Assembly (NCBI GenBank): GCA_963521185.1
Contig: CAUQTV010000007.1
Location: 62,001-126,000, forward strand
DNA length: 64,000 bases
Reading direction: 5' to 3'
From: Enterobacter_D sp963521185
Lineage (GTDB): Bacteria; Pseudomonadota; Gammaproteobacteria; Enterobacterales; Enterobacteriaceae
Shown here one piece after another: positions 6,966 through 15,629 of the stretch. Each line of letters starts with the position of its first letter. Within the stretch, counting starts at the first letter, position 1. Made by a program: the position numbers and the translations under genes. The notes beneath the pieces were generated by a model. The model was given only the letters and a program-made list of their open reading frames with translations, had not been told where the DNA came from and searched no databases.

Positions 6966-8396
6966 ATGCCAGGATTTAAAGCGGATTTTCTTTGGGGCGG
7001 CGCGGTTGCTGCACATCAACTGGAAGGCGGCTGGCGCGAAGGGGGCAAAGGCGTCAGCGTAGCGGATGTGATGACCGCCGGGCGGCACGGCGTCCCTCGG
7101 GAGATCACCAACGGGGTGATTGACGGTAAATACTATCCGAATCACGAAGGCATCGACTTTTACCATCGCTACAAAGAAGACATCAAACTGTTTGCGGAAA
7201 TGGGCTTCAAATGTTTCCGCACCTCTATTGCCTGGACGCGCATTTTCCCCCAGGGCGATGAGGCCGAACCGAACGAAGCCGGTCTGCAATTCTACGACGA
7301 TCTGTTTGATGAATGCCTGAAGTACAATATTGAACCCGTCATTACACTTTCCCACTTCGAAATGCCTTATCACCTGGTCACCGAATACGGCGGCTGGCGC
7401 AATCGCCAGGTGATCGCGTTCTTTGTGCGCTTTGCCAAAGCGGTATTCACCCGCTACAAGGGCAAGGTGAAATACTGGATGACCTTCAACGAAATCAACA
7501 ACCAGGCCAATTTCCACGAAGATTTCGCGCCGTTTACCAACTCCGGACTGCATTATAAGCCGGGTGAAGAGCGCGAAAAAATCATGTATCAGGCGGCGCA
7601 CTATGAGCTGGTCGCCAGCGCGCTGGCCGTGGAAGCCGGGCACAAGATCAACCCGGATTTCCAGATTGGCTGCATGATTGCCATGTGTCCGATTTACCCG
7701 CTGACCTGCGCGCCGGACGACATGATGATGTCAGTGCGTGCCATGCACCGTCGCTACTGGTTTACCGATGTGCACGTGCGCGGCTACTACCCGAAACACA
7801 TCCTCAACTACTTCGCGCAGAAAGGGTTTAACCTCGATATCACCGACGCCGATCTTGATATTCTGACGCGCGGTTGCGTCGACTATATCGGCTTTAGCTA
7901 CTACATGTCGTTTGCCACCAAAGCGACGGAAGATAACCCGCATCTTGATTACGACGAAACCAAAAGCCTGGTCACCAACCCCTATGTCAAAGCGTCGGAC
8001 TGGGGCTGGCAGATCGATCCGGTCGGCCTGCGCTACTCGCTGAACTACTTCTACGATATGTATCAGCTGCCGCTGTTTATCGTTGAGAACGGCTTTGGCG
8101 CGATCGATCAGAAAGAAGCGGACGGCACGGTTAACGACCAGTACCGTATCGACTACCTCGACAGCCACCTTCGTGAAATGAAAAAAGCGGTGGTGGAAGA
8201 CGGCGTGGAGTTGATGGGCTACACCCCGTGGGGCTGTATTGACCTGGTGTCCGCGGGGACCGGTGAGATGAAAAAACGCTACGGCTTTATTTACGTCGAT
8301 AAAGATAACGACGGTAACGGCACGCTGGCGCGCAGCAAGAAAAAGTCGTTCGACTGGTACCAGAAGGTGATTAAAACCAACGGCGCAGAGTTGTAA
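6966..8396 (+). CDS. 6-phospho-beta-glucosidase, GH1 family
   Basis: A 476-residue cytosolic glycoside hydrolase that should cleave phosphorylated beta-glucosides (cellobiose-6-P, arbutin-6-P or salicin-6-P) brought in by a PTS. The acid/base Glu is E176 in TFNEINNQ and the nucleophile is E374 in FIVENGFG. The C-terminal WGCIDLVSAGTGEMKKRYGF holds the loop with the phosphate-binding Ser/Lys/Tyr of phospho-glucosidases. It is similar to both BglA and AscB of E. coli, so I give no symbol. ATG 6966 is chosen for its strong AAAGGGGG ribosome site and homology; the longer frame from 6915 is not needed. No PTS, antiterminator or regulator gene is adjacent. It lies where E. coli has yfcJ, so it is probably an acquired or exchanged single gene. 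A CRP-like half site (TGTGAT, 6895-6900) lies upstream. Confidence 0.93.
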   Translation: MPGFKADFLWGGAVAAHQLEGGWREGGKGVSVADVMTAGRHGVPREITNGVIDGKYYPNHEGIDFYHRYKEDIKLFAEMGFKCFRTSIAWTRIFPQGDEAEPNEAGLQFYDDLFDECLKYNIEPVITLSHFEMPYHLVTEYGGWRNRQVIAFFVRFAKAVFTRYKGKVKYWMTFNEINNQANFHEDFAPFTNSGLHYKPGEEREKIMYQAAHYELVASALAVEAGHKINPDFQIGCMIAMCPIYPLTCAPDDMMMSVRAMHRRYWFTDVHVRGYYPKHILNYFAQKGFNLDITDADLDILTRGCVDYIGFSYYMSFATKATEDNPHLDYDETKSLVTNPYVKASDWGWQIDPVGLRYSLNYFYDMYQLPLFIVENGFGAIDQKEADGTVNDQYRIDYLDSHLREMKKAVVEDGVELMGYTPWGCIDLVSAGTGEMKKRYGFIYVDKDNDGNGTLARSKKKSFDWYQKVIKTNGAEL

Positions 8397-8408
8397 CGCA
8401 TCACGGCA

Positions 8409-8434
8409 AAGCCCGGCATTACACCGCCGGGCTT
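8409..8434. terminator. Bidirectional hairpin between the GH1 gene and flk
   Basis: AAGCCCGGC and GCCGGGCTT form a 9-bp stem with an 8-base loop between two convergent genes. Flanking A and T bases are few, so strength is uncertain. Confidence 0.65.
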
Positions 8435-8443
8435 CACGCTTGC

Positions 8444-9454
8444 TTAGATCACAATCCACACCACAATCAGCGCCACCAGCAGGGCAATAAACATCAGCCC
8501 TGGGCGGGTGGACAGCGATTTCACCGACTCAATCACCGGCGCGAACAGCGGACTGTAAATCGGCTGGATATCGCGCACTTCCAGCGTTTCTTGCGCGCGC
8601 TCAGCACGACGCAGGAACACGAAATTGAGCAAATCCTGCACCTGGGCGTTGGTCAACACGGTCTGCGGCAGCACCTGATAGGTTTGCTGGGCGTAGTCCT
8701 GAATCGTTTGCCATTCGTTGCCGTCCAGCGGCTGCTTGAGTGCGGCCTGCAACGTGTGCAGCGTCGGCGCGGTCTGCGTGCTCAGCGTCTGACGCGCCTG
8801 TAGCCAGGTCATCAGCGGGGCGAAATGTTTTGCCGGGATCAGCTCACCGGTCTTAACGCCGGACAGCTCGATGATTGATTGCCAGATGTCTTTACCGGAT
8901 TCACCGGTGGCGGCAGCCAGCTTTGTCACCGCCTGATTAAGCGTATTGTGCTCGGCGGGCAGCAGCGGGCGATCGGTGGCCGGGCGCTGCTGCGGCTGCG
9001 GAATAGTCACTTCGCCTTTTTGCAGTAGCACTAACACCGTCTTAAGCTGCTCGGGCGTCAGCTGGCTCAGCGCTGTCTGACCAAACTGCTGGCGAATAAA
9101 ATCACTCACCGCCTGGCGGTTGTTTCCCTGGCCTAACAGCTCGGTCAGCTGCGAAAGTACCTGGCGTGTGGCCTGGTTCTGCGTGGCGGTATCCAGACGC
9201 TGATTCAAGCTTTGTTCGGCGGCGGGAAAATGTTTCGACAGCAGCGGCGTGTCGTTCTTCAGCCCTAAATCATGCTTCACGCCGGCCCACACTTCAGCCC
9301 CTTGCTGCTGGGTGAGCGCAATCAGGCGCGTAATAAGACGTTCCAGCACCGTGCGCTGTTGTGTGGATAACGGCTGCTCGCCCGCCACGCTAGCGGGGGT
9401 GGTGGGGTCCTGCCCGGGAGGGCGCGCCGGCGCACCCTGAATGGGTTGCATCAT
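8444..9454 (-). CDS. flk: Flagella biosynthesis regulatory protein Flk
   Basis: A 336-residue membrane-anchored protein. In Salmonella, Flk couples flagellar ring assembly to substrate switching by keeping FlgM from premature export. A Pro/Gln-rich N-terminus (MMQPIQGAPARPPGQD) leads to alpha-helical repeats (RQAVSDFIRQQFGQTALSQL, PEQLKTVLVLLQKGEVTIPQ, then LPAEHNTLNQAVTKLAAATGE) and one C-terminal membrane helix (LMFIALLVALIVVWIVI), giving a tail-anchored layout. The length is close to E. coli Flk (331). An AGAGGA ribosome site precedes two adjacent ATGs; the first is used here. It is divergent from pdxB by 110 bases, as in E. coli. Confidence 0.95.
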   Translation of the reverse strand: MMQPIQGAPARPPGQDPTTPASVAGEQPLSTQQRTVLERLITRLIALTQQQGAEVWAGVKHDLGLKNDTPLLSKHFPAAEQSLNQRLDTATQNQATRQVLSQLTELLGQGNNRQAVSDFIRQQFGQTALSQLTPEQLKTVLVLLQKGEVTIPQPQQRPATDRPLLPAEHNTLNQAVTKLAAATGESGKDIWQSIIELSGVKTGELIPAKHFAPLMTWLQARQTLSTQTAPTLHTLQAALKQPLDGNEWQTIQDYAQQTYQVLPQTVLTNAQVQDLLNFVFLRRAERAQETLEVRDIQPIYSPLFAPVIESVKSLSTRPGLMFIALLVALIVVWIVI

Positions 9455-9564
9455 TAATTTCCTCTTACTCTCGCATGACGTAGACCGGCATTCTCGGTAT
9501 GCCTGGCGGCGAGATTATGGCACACTTGCGCGGTTATCTCCCGTTATCATACAGGTACTGGAAC

Positions 9565-10701
9565 GTGAAAATTCTCGTTGATGAAAATATGCCTTATGCC
9601 CGTGATTTATTCAGTCGGCTGGGCGAGGTTAACCCCGTTCCGGGTCGCCCGATCCCCATTAGTGAACTGAACGGCGCTGATGCCCTGATGGTGCGTTCGG
9701 TGACGAAGGTGAATGAATCACTGCTTGGCGGGACCCCGATTAAATTTGTCGGCACGGCGACCGCCGGGACCGATCACGTTGATGAAAACTGGCTTGCGCA
9801 GGCCGGGATCGGCTTTTCCGCCGCCCCTGGCTGCAACGCCATCGCCGTGGTCGAATATGTCTTCTCCGCGCTACTGATGCTGGCCGAGCGCGACGGCTTT
9901 ACGTTGACCGATCGCACGGTCGGGATTGTCGGCGTCGGCAACGTGGGATCACGTCTTCAGGCGCGACTTGAGGCGCTCGGTGTGCGCACGCTGCTGTGCG
10001 ATCCGCCACGCGCTGAACGCGGCGACGAAGGGGATTTTCGCGATCTGGACGCGCTGGTGCGCGAGGCCGACATTCTCACCTTCCACACGCCGCTGTTTAA
10101 AGAGGGGCCGTACAAAACGCTGCACCTTGCCGACGACGCGCTGATTGCCAGCCTGAAACCGGGGGCGATCCTGATCAACGCCTGCCGTGGCCCGGTGGTG
10201 GATAACGCCGCGCTGCTGTCGCGTCTTAACGGCGGTCAGGATCTGAGCGTGGTGCTCGACGTCTGGGAGCCTGAACCGGATCTCAACCTCGACCTGCTGG
10301 CTAAGGTCGATATCGGCACCGCACACATTGCGGGTTACACGCTGGAAGGCAAAGCGCGTGGCACCACGCAGGTGTTTGAAGCCTACAGCGAATTTATCGG
10401 TCAGCCTCAGCAGGTTGCCCTCGACACGCTGCTGCCCGCCCCCGAATTCGGTCGCATTACCCTCCACGGCCCGCTCGATCAGCCAACGCTAAAAAGAGTG
10501 GTGCATTTGGTGTATGATGTGCGCCGCGATGATGCTCCCCTGCGTAAAGTGGCGGGCATCCCCGGTGAATTCGATAAGCTGCGCAAAAATTACCTTGAGC
10601 GCCGCGAGTGGTCATCGCTCTACATTCAGTGTGATGACGCCGCCGCCGCGACGCTGCTGAAACAACTGGGTTTTAACGCCGTTTATCACCCGGTTCGTTA
10701 A
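9565..10701 (+). CDS. pdxB: Erythronate-4-phosphate dehydrogenase
   Basis: A 378-residue NAD-dependent enzyme for step two of the DXP-dependent pyridoxal 5'-phosphate pathway, oxidising 4-phosphoerythronate. It belongs to the D-2-hydroxyacid dehydrogenase family. The Rossmann motif is GIVGVGNVG (~residues 120-128) and the catalytic triad is R208 (NACRG), E237 (WEPEP) and H254 (GTAHIAG). A C-terminal dimerisation domain (PdxB-type) follows. The start is GTG 9565, as in E. coli, preceded by CAGGTACTGGAAC; the frame upstream (from 9499) runs through promoter sequence. It is first of a pdxB-usg-truA-dedA run. Confidence 0.98.
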   Translation: MKILVDENMPYARDLFSRLGEVNPVPGRPIPISELNGADALMVRSVTKVNESLLGGTPIKFVGTATAGTDHVDENWLAQAGIGFSAAPGCNAIAVVEYVFSALLMLAERDGFTLTDRTVGIVGVGNVGSRLQARLEALGVRTLLCDPPRAERGDEGDFRDLDALVREADILTFHTPLFKEGPYKTLHLADDALIASLKPGAILINACRGPVVDNAALLSRLNGGQDLSVVLDVWEPEPDLNLDLLAKVDIGTAHIAGYTLEGKARGTTQVFEAYSEFIGQPQQVALDTLLPAPEFGRITLHGPLDQPTLKRVVHLVYDVRRDDAPLRKVAGIPGEFDKLRKNYLERREWSSLYIQCDDAAAATLLKQLGFNAVYHPVR

Positions 10702-10765
10702 TATCTTCTTAATGCTCTCTGCCGGGTCGTCCGGCAGGGACGCTTATTCTTTGGAGTAAACCACC

Positions 10766-11779
10766 ATGTCTGAAGGCTGGAATATTGCCGTCCTGGGCGC
10801 AACGGGTGCCGTAGGCGAAGCGCTGCTCGACACCCTTGCTGAGCGCGAATTTCCGGTGGGCGATCTCTATGCCCTGGCGCGTAACGAAAGCGCGGGCAAG
10901 TCGCTGCGATTTAACAGTAAAACGGTCTACGTACAGGACGCTGAAGCGTTTGACTGGACGCAGGTTCAACTGGCGTTTTTTGTCGCCGGTGTGGAGGCTT
11001 CTGCACGCTATGTCGATGAGGCCACCAACGCCGGTTGCCTGGTGATTGACGCCAGTGGATTGTTCGCGCTGGAGCCGGACGTGCCGCTGGTGGTGCCGGA
11101 TGTTAACCCCTCCGTGCTCGCCGACTACCGCAACCGCAACATTATTGCCGTGGCGGACAGCCAGACCAGCCAGCTGTTGACCGCGTTAAAACCGCTGATC
11201 GACGACGGCGGCCTGTCGCGCATTACCGTCACCAATCTGATCTCGGTCTCCGCGCAGGGTAAAGTCGCGGTGGACGCGCTGGCAGGCCAGAGCGCCAAAC
11301 TGCTTAACGGCATCCCAATTGATGACGACGATTTCTTTGGTCGCCAGTTAGCCTTCAACATGCTGCCGCTGCTGCCCGACAGCGAAGGCAGCGTGCGTGA
11401 AGAGCGCAACCTGGTGGATCAGGTGCGTAAAGTAATGCAGGACGACGGTCTGTTGATCTCCTCAAGCGTTGTGCGCTCGCCGGTGTTCTACGGTCTGGCG
11501 CAAATGGTCAGCTTCGAAGCGCTGCGTCCGCTGGCGGCAGAAGAAGCCCGCGATGCGTTTTTACGCGTCGATGACATTGTGCTTTCGGAACCAAATGAAT
11601 TCCCGACGCAGGTCGGTGATGCCTCGGGCAATCCGCAGCTTTCCGTGGGCTGTGTGCGTAACGACTACGGCATGCCGGAGCAGATCCAGTTCTGGTCCGT
11701 TGCCGACAACGTGCGCTTTGGCGGCGCGCTGATGTCAGTAAAAATTGCTGAAAAGCTGGTGCAGGAGTTTATGTACTAA
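10766..11779 (+). CDS. usg: Usg, aspartate-semialdehyde dehydrogenase homologue lacking the catalytic Cys
   Basis: A 337-residue protein of the Asd/ArgC fold. The N-terminal NAD(P) loop is VLGATGAVGEALLDTL (residues ~9-24). At the place of the active-site Cys of Asd (NPNCST) it reads VADSQTSQLLTALKPL, with Ser where Cys should be, so normal dehydrogenase chemistry is unlikely. This substitution is known for Usg. The function remains unknown. A good ribosome site (TTTGGAG) precedes ATG, and the stop overlaps the truA start (TAATG). The pdxB-usg gap holds a 7-bp hairpin (CTGCCGG/CCGGCAG, 10719-10737) without a T-run, so read-through from pdxB is expected. Confidence 0.95.
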   Translation: MSEGWNIAVLGATGAVGEALLDTLAEREFPVGDLYALARNESAGKSLRFNSKTVYVQDAEAFDWTQVQLAFFVAGVEASARYVDEATNAGCLVIDASGLFALEPDVPLVVPDVNPSVLADYRNRNIIAVADSQTSQLLTALKPLIDDGGLSRITVTNLISVSAQGKVAVDALAGQSAKLLNGIPIDDDDFFGRQLAFNMLPLLPDSEGSVREERNLVDQVRKVMQDDGLLISSSVVRSPVFYGLAQMVSFEALRPLAAEEARDAFLRVDDIVLSEPNEFPTQVGDASGNPQLSVGCVRNDYGMPEQIQFWSVADNVRFGGALMSVKIAEKLVQEFMY

Positions 11780-12591
11780 TGTCCGACGCGCAGGAAAAGT
11801 CAGTCTACAAGATTGCGCTCGGTATTGAGTACGACGGTAGCAAGTATTACGGCTGGCAGCGGCAAAACGAAGTGCGCAGCGTGCAGGAGAAGCTGGAAAA
11901 AGCGCTGTCGCAGGTGGCTAACGAGCCGATCGTCGTCTTTTGTGCCGGGCGCACCGATGCCGGTGTGCACGGCACCGGGCAGGTGGTGCACTTCACTACC
12001 ACCGCGCTGCGTAAAGACGCGGCCTGGACGTTGGGTGTAAATGCGAATTTACCTGGTGACATTGCGGTTCGCTGGGTGAAAAATGTGCCCGATGATTTTC
12101 ATGCCCGTTTTAGCGCAACGGCTCGCCGTTACCGCTACGTCATCTACAATCATCGTTTGCGCCCGGCGGTGTTAAGCCAGGGCGTGACCCACTACCATCA
12201 GCCGCTGGACGCCGAACGTATGCATCGCGCCGCCCAGAGCCTGCTGGGGGAAAATGACTTTACCTCGTTTCGCGCGGTGCAGTGCCAGTCACGCACGCCG
12301 TGGCGAAACGTTATGCACATTAACGTGGCGCGTTACGGTGCGTATGTGGTGGTCGATATCAAAGCCAATGCCTTTGTACATCATATGGTCAGGAATATTG
12401 TCGGCAGCCTGATGGAAGTAGGTGCCAACAACCAGCCGGAGAGCTGGATAGCAGAACTGCTGGAAGCGAAGGACAGAACGCTTGCGGCAGCAACGGCGAA
12501 AGCGGAAGGTTTATATCTGGTCTCGGTAGATTACCCGGATCGCTTTGACCTGCCAAAACCGCCAATGGGCCCGCTGTTTTTAGCGGACTAA
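11779..12591 (+). CDS. truA: tRNA pseudouridine(38-40) synthase TruA
   Basis: A 270-residue enzyme that isomerises uridines 38, 39 and 40 in the anticodon arm of many tRNAs. Catalytic D60 is in CAGRTDAGVHGTGQVVHF, and the later KANAFVHHMVRNIVGSL motif (residues ~194-210) is also typical. Length matches E. coli (270). The ATG overlaps the usg stop by one base, showing translational coupling. In E. coli this gene (hisT) affects his attenuation, and usg-truA-dedA are co-transcribed from pdxB, as the spacing suggests here. Confidence 0.99.
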   Translation: MSDAQEKSVYKIALGIEYDGSKYYGWQRQNEVRSVQEKLEKALSQVANEPIVVFCAGRTDAGVHGTGQVVHFTTTALRKDAAWTLGVNANLPGDIAVRWVKNVPDDFHARFSATARRYRYVIYNHRLRPAVLSQGVTHYHQPLDAERMHRAAQSLLGENDFTSFRAVQCQSRTPWRNVMHINVARYGAYVVVDIKANAFVHHMVRNIVGSLMEVGANNQPESWIAELLEAKDRTLAAATAKAEGLYLVSVDYPDRFDLPKPPMGPLFLAD

Positions 12592-12616
12592 ATGCATTCA
12601 GACAAAGGCAAAAGAC

Positions 12617-13276
12617 ATGGATCTGATTTACTTTCTCATCGACTTCATTTTACACATTGATGTGCATCTGGCGGAGCTGGTCGCGCAGTACGGCATCTGG
12701 GTTTATGCCATTCTGTTCCTGATTTTGTTTTGCGAAACGGGGCTGGTGGTCACGCCGTTCCTGCCTGGGGACTCGCTGCTGTTTGTTGCCGGCGCGCTCT
12801 CGGCGCTGCCGACCAACGATCTGAACGTGCATGCCGTGGTGGCGCTGATGGTTGTCGCCGCGATCCTCGGTGATGCGGTGAACTACACCATTGGTCGCCT
12901 GTTTGGTGAGAAATTATTCAGTAACCCGAACTCCAAAATCTTCCGTCGCAGCTATCTTGATAAAACCCATGCGTTTTATGACAAGCACGGTGGCAAGACG
13001 ATAATCCTGGCGCGTTTTGTGCCGATTGTCAGAACGTTCGCGCCATTTGTGGCAGGAATGGGCCATATGTCCTATCGTCACTTTGCGGCGTATAACGTCG
13101 TTGGCGCGCTGCTATGGGTGTTGTTGTTCACCTACGCGGGCTATCTGTTTGGCGATTTGCCGGTCGTGCAGGAAAACCTGAAATTGCTGATTGTGGCAAT
13201 TATCGTGCTGTCCATCCTGCCGGGCGTTATCGAAATTATTCGCCATCGCCGGGCGGCAGCGCGACAGACAAAATAA
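12617..13276 (+). CDS. dedA: DedA-family inner membrane protein
   Basis: A 219-residue polytopic membrane protein of the DedA/SNARE-associated family, involved in envelope integrity and now tied to lipid (undecaprenyl-phosphate/phosphatidylethanolamine) transport in several members. The family signature is visible: FCETGLVVTPFLPGDSLLF (residues ~39-57), a re-entrant region with acidic and Pro residues, and later ILARFVPIVRTFAPFVAGMG (~130-149) with the conserved Arg residues. It starts 26 bases after truA with AAAGGCAAAAGAC as ribosome site. The last gene of the run; accD follows under its own promoter. Confidence 0.95.
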   Translation: MDLIYFLIDFILHIDVHLAELVAQYGIWVYAILFLILFCETGLVVTPFLPGDSLLFVAGALSALPTNDLNVHAVVALMVVAAILGDAVNYTIGRLFGEKLFSNPNSKIFRRSYLDKTHAFYDKHGGKTIILARFVPIVRTFAPFVAGMGHMSYRHFAAYNVVGALLWVLLFTYAGYLFGDLPVVQENLKLLIVAIIVLSILPGVIEIIRHRRAAARQTK

Positions 13277-13379
13277 GAACTCCGCAGCGGTTCGACCACT
13301 TTTTTATCCCAAGTTGCGGACTGTTATGTTTTAATGTGCACCATTTATGGGCTACCAGGTTCATGCATAAAGGTTATCA

Positions 13380-14294
13380 ATGAGCTGGATTGAACGAATT
13401 AAAAGCAATATTACCCCCACCCGCAAGGCAAGCATTCCTGAGGGAGTGTGGACCAAATGTGACAGCTGCGGTCAGGTGCTTTACCGTGCCGAACTGGAGC
13501 GTAACCTTGAGGTCTGCCCGAAATGCGATCACCACATGCGAATGTCAGCGCGTAACCGCCTGCATAGCCTGCTGGACGAAGGATCGATGGTGGAACTGGG
13601 TAGCGAACTGGAGCCGAAAGACGTGCTCAAGTTCCGCGATTCCAAAAAGTACAAAGACCGTCTGGCCTCCGCCCAGAAAGAGACCGGTGAAAAAGACGCG
13701 CTGGTTGTCATGAAAGGCACGCTGCACGAGATGCCGGTTGTGGCCGTGGCCTTTGAATTTGCCTTTATGGGCGGTTCAATGGGCTCCGTCGTCGGTGCTC
13801 GCTTTGTACGCGCAGTTGAACAGGCGCTGGAAGACAATTGCCCGCTGATCTGTTTCTCCGCTTCCGGTGGCGCGCGTATGCAGGAAGCTCTGATGTCGCT
13901 GATGCAAATGGCGAAAACGTCAGCCGCACTGGCGAAGATGCAAGAGCGTGGACTGCCGTACATCTCCGTGCTGACCGACCCGACCATGGGCGGCGTCTCC
14001 GCGAGCTTCGCTATGCTCGGCGATCTGAACATTGCCGAACCGAAAGCCCTGATTGGCTTTGCCGGTCCGCGTGTTATTGAACAGACCGTGCGTGAGAAAC
14101 TGCCGCCGGGCTTCCAGCGCAGCGAGTTCTTAATTGAGAAGGGCGCGATCGACATGATCATCCGCCGTCCGGAGCTGCGCCTGAAACTGGCCAGCATCCT
14201 GGCGAAGCTGATGAATCTGCCTGCGCCGAATCCGGATGCCCCACGCGAAAGCGTCGTGGTACCGCCGGTGCCGGATCAGGAAGGCGAAGCCTGA
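13380..14294 (+). CDS. accD: Acetyl-CoA carboxylase carboxyltransferase subunit beta
   Basis: A 304-residue subunit of the carboxyltransferase (AccA2-AccD2) that makes malonyl-CoA, the committed step of fatty acid synthesis. The N-terminal zinc ribbon has C27, C30, C46 and C49. The crotonase-like core has AFEFAFMGGSMGSVVG, the oxyanion GGARMQEALMSLMQM and TDPTMGGVSASFAMLGD. The tail is Pro/Glu-rich. Length equals that of E. coli AccD (304). The ribosome site (AAAGGT) is 6 bases before ATG. A strong terminator follows. Confidence 0.99.
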   Translation: MSWIERIKSNITPTRKASIPEGVWTKCDSCGQVLYRAELERNLEVCPKCDHHMRMSARNRLHSLLDEGSMVELGSELEPKDVLKFRDSKKYKDRLASAQKETGEKDALVVMKGTLHEMPVVAVAFEFAFMGGSMGSVVGARFVRAVEQALEDNCPLICFSASGGARMQEALMSLMQMAKTSAALAKMQERGLPYISVLTDPTMGGVSASFAMLGDLNIAEPKALIGFAGPRVIEQTVREKLPPGFQRSEFLIEKGAIDMIIRRPELRLKLASILAKLMNLPAPNPDAPRESVVVPPVPDQEGEA

Positions 14295-14304
14295 TAAAAC
14301 GAAG

Positions 14305-14330
14305 GGCAGAGCCAGCGGCTCTGCCTTTTT
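14305..14330 (+). terminator. Rho-independent terminator of accD
   Basis: GGCAGAGCC-AGC-GGCTCTGCC (9-bp stem, 3-base loop) followed by five T, starting 10 bases after the accD stop. Confidence 0.9.
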
Positions 14331-14360
14331 ACTTTTCAAACAGCATTAGAGCCGGGCATC

Positions 14361-15629
14361 ATGGAAACGAAAAGCATTCCTCAAGCCACGTCGCCCTTGG
14401 CCACGTGGCTTTCTTATCTGGAAAACCTGCACAGCAAAACCATCGACATGGGCCTTGAGCGCGTCAGTCGCGTGGCGGCTGCCCTTGATGTCGTAAAACC
14501 CGCGCCCTTTGTTTTTACCGTTGCCGGCACCAATGGCAAAGGCACGACCTGTCGCACGCTGGAATCTGTTCTGTTAAGCGCCGGTTTTCGCGTGGGCGTG
14601 TACAGCTCGCCGCATCTGGTACGCTACACCGAGCGCGTGCGCGTGCAGGGGGGCGAACTGACCGAGGCCGACCACACCCGCTCGTTTGCGGCCATTGAAG
14701 CCGCGCGCGGTGAAACCTCGCTGACCTATTTTGAGTACGGTACGCTGTCGGCGCTGTGGCTGTTTAAACAGGCAAATCTCGATGTAGTGATCCTCGAAGT
14801 CGGCCTCGGCGGTCGCCTGGATGCCACTAATATCGTCGATGCGGATGTTTCGGTCGTCACCAGCATCGCGCTGGATCACACCGACTGGCTGGGGCCGGAT
14901 CGCGAAAGCATCGGGCGTGAAAAAGCCGGGGTGTTTCGCGCGGGCAAACCCGCCGTGGTGGGCGAGCCGGATATGCCGCACAGCATTGCAGACGTGGCGG
15001 ATGAGAAGGGCGCGCGGCTGCTGCGTCGTGACCGTGACTGGCACTATGCGGTGTCCGATAACGGCTGGCATTTTCGCGATGCGCAGGGTGAGCTAAACGA
15101 TCTGCCGCTGCCGTTAGTGCCGCAGCCTAACGCCGCCACCGCGCTGGCCGCCCTTCGCGCAAGCGGGCTTGCGGTGGATGAACAGGCCATTCGCGACGGT
15201 ATCGCCAGTGCCATTTTGCCGGGACGTTTTCAGACCGTGAGCGAATCGCCACGGCTGATCCTTGATGTCGCGCATAATCCGCATGCGGCGGCGTATCTGG
15301 CCGGGCGTCTTGGTAGCCTGCCAAAAACCGGCCGCGTGCTGGCGGTGGTTGGCATGCTGCACGATAAAGATATCGCCGGAACGCTTGCCTGTCTGGAGAG
15401 CCGCGTCGATAGCTGGTATTGTGCCCCTCTGGAAGGGCCGCGCGGTGCCAGCGCAGAACAACTGCTGGCACATCTGAAAAACGGCCGTGCCTGGGATAAC
15501 GTCGAACAGGCGTGGCGCGCTGCAATGGCGGACGCAAAGCCTGAAGATACCGTGCTGGTATGTGGTTCATTCCATACCGTTGCACATGTCATGGAAGCGA
15601 TGGACGCGGGGAGAGCCGGTGGCAAGTAA
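14361..15629 (+). CDS. folC: Dihydrofolate synthase / folylpolyglutamate synthase
   Basis: A 422-residue ATP ligase of the Mur ligase fold. It adds Glu to dihydropteroate and then extends the polyglutamate tail of folates. The P-loop is VAGTNGKGTTCRTLES (residues ~53-68). Mg-site and folate loop features include SSPHLVRYTERVRV, and the C-terminal Mur-type domain contains ILDVAHNPHAA (~300-310). The length matches E. coli (422). The ribosome site is weak (GAGCCGGG). Its last 11 bases overlap the start of dedD in another frame. Confidence 0.98.
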   Translation: METKSIPQATSPLATWLSYLENLHSKTIDMGLERVSRVAAALDVVKPAPFVFTVAGTNGKGTTCRTLESVLLSAGFRVGVYSSPHLVRYTERVRVQGGELTEADHTRSFAAIEAARGETSLTYFEYGTLSALWLFKQANLDVVILEVGLGGRLDATNIVDADVSVVTSIALDHTDWLGPDRESIGREKAGVFRAGKPAVVGEPDMPHSIADVADEKGARLLRRDRDWHYAVSDNGWHFRDAQGELNDLPLPLVPQPNAATALAALRASGLAVDEQAIRDGIASAILPGRFQTVSESPRLILDVAHNPHAAAYLAGRLGSLPKTGRVLAVVGMLHDKDIAGTLACLESRVDSWYCAPLEGPRGASAEQLLAHLKNGRAWDNVEQAWRAAMADAKPEDTVLVCGSFHTVAHVMEAMDAGRAGGK

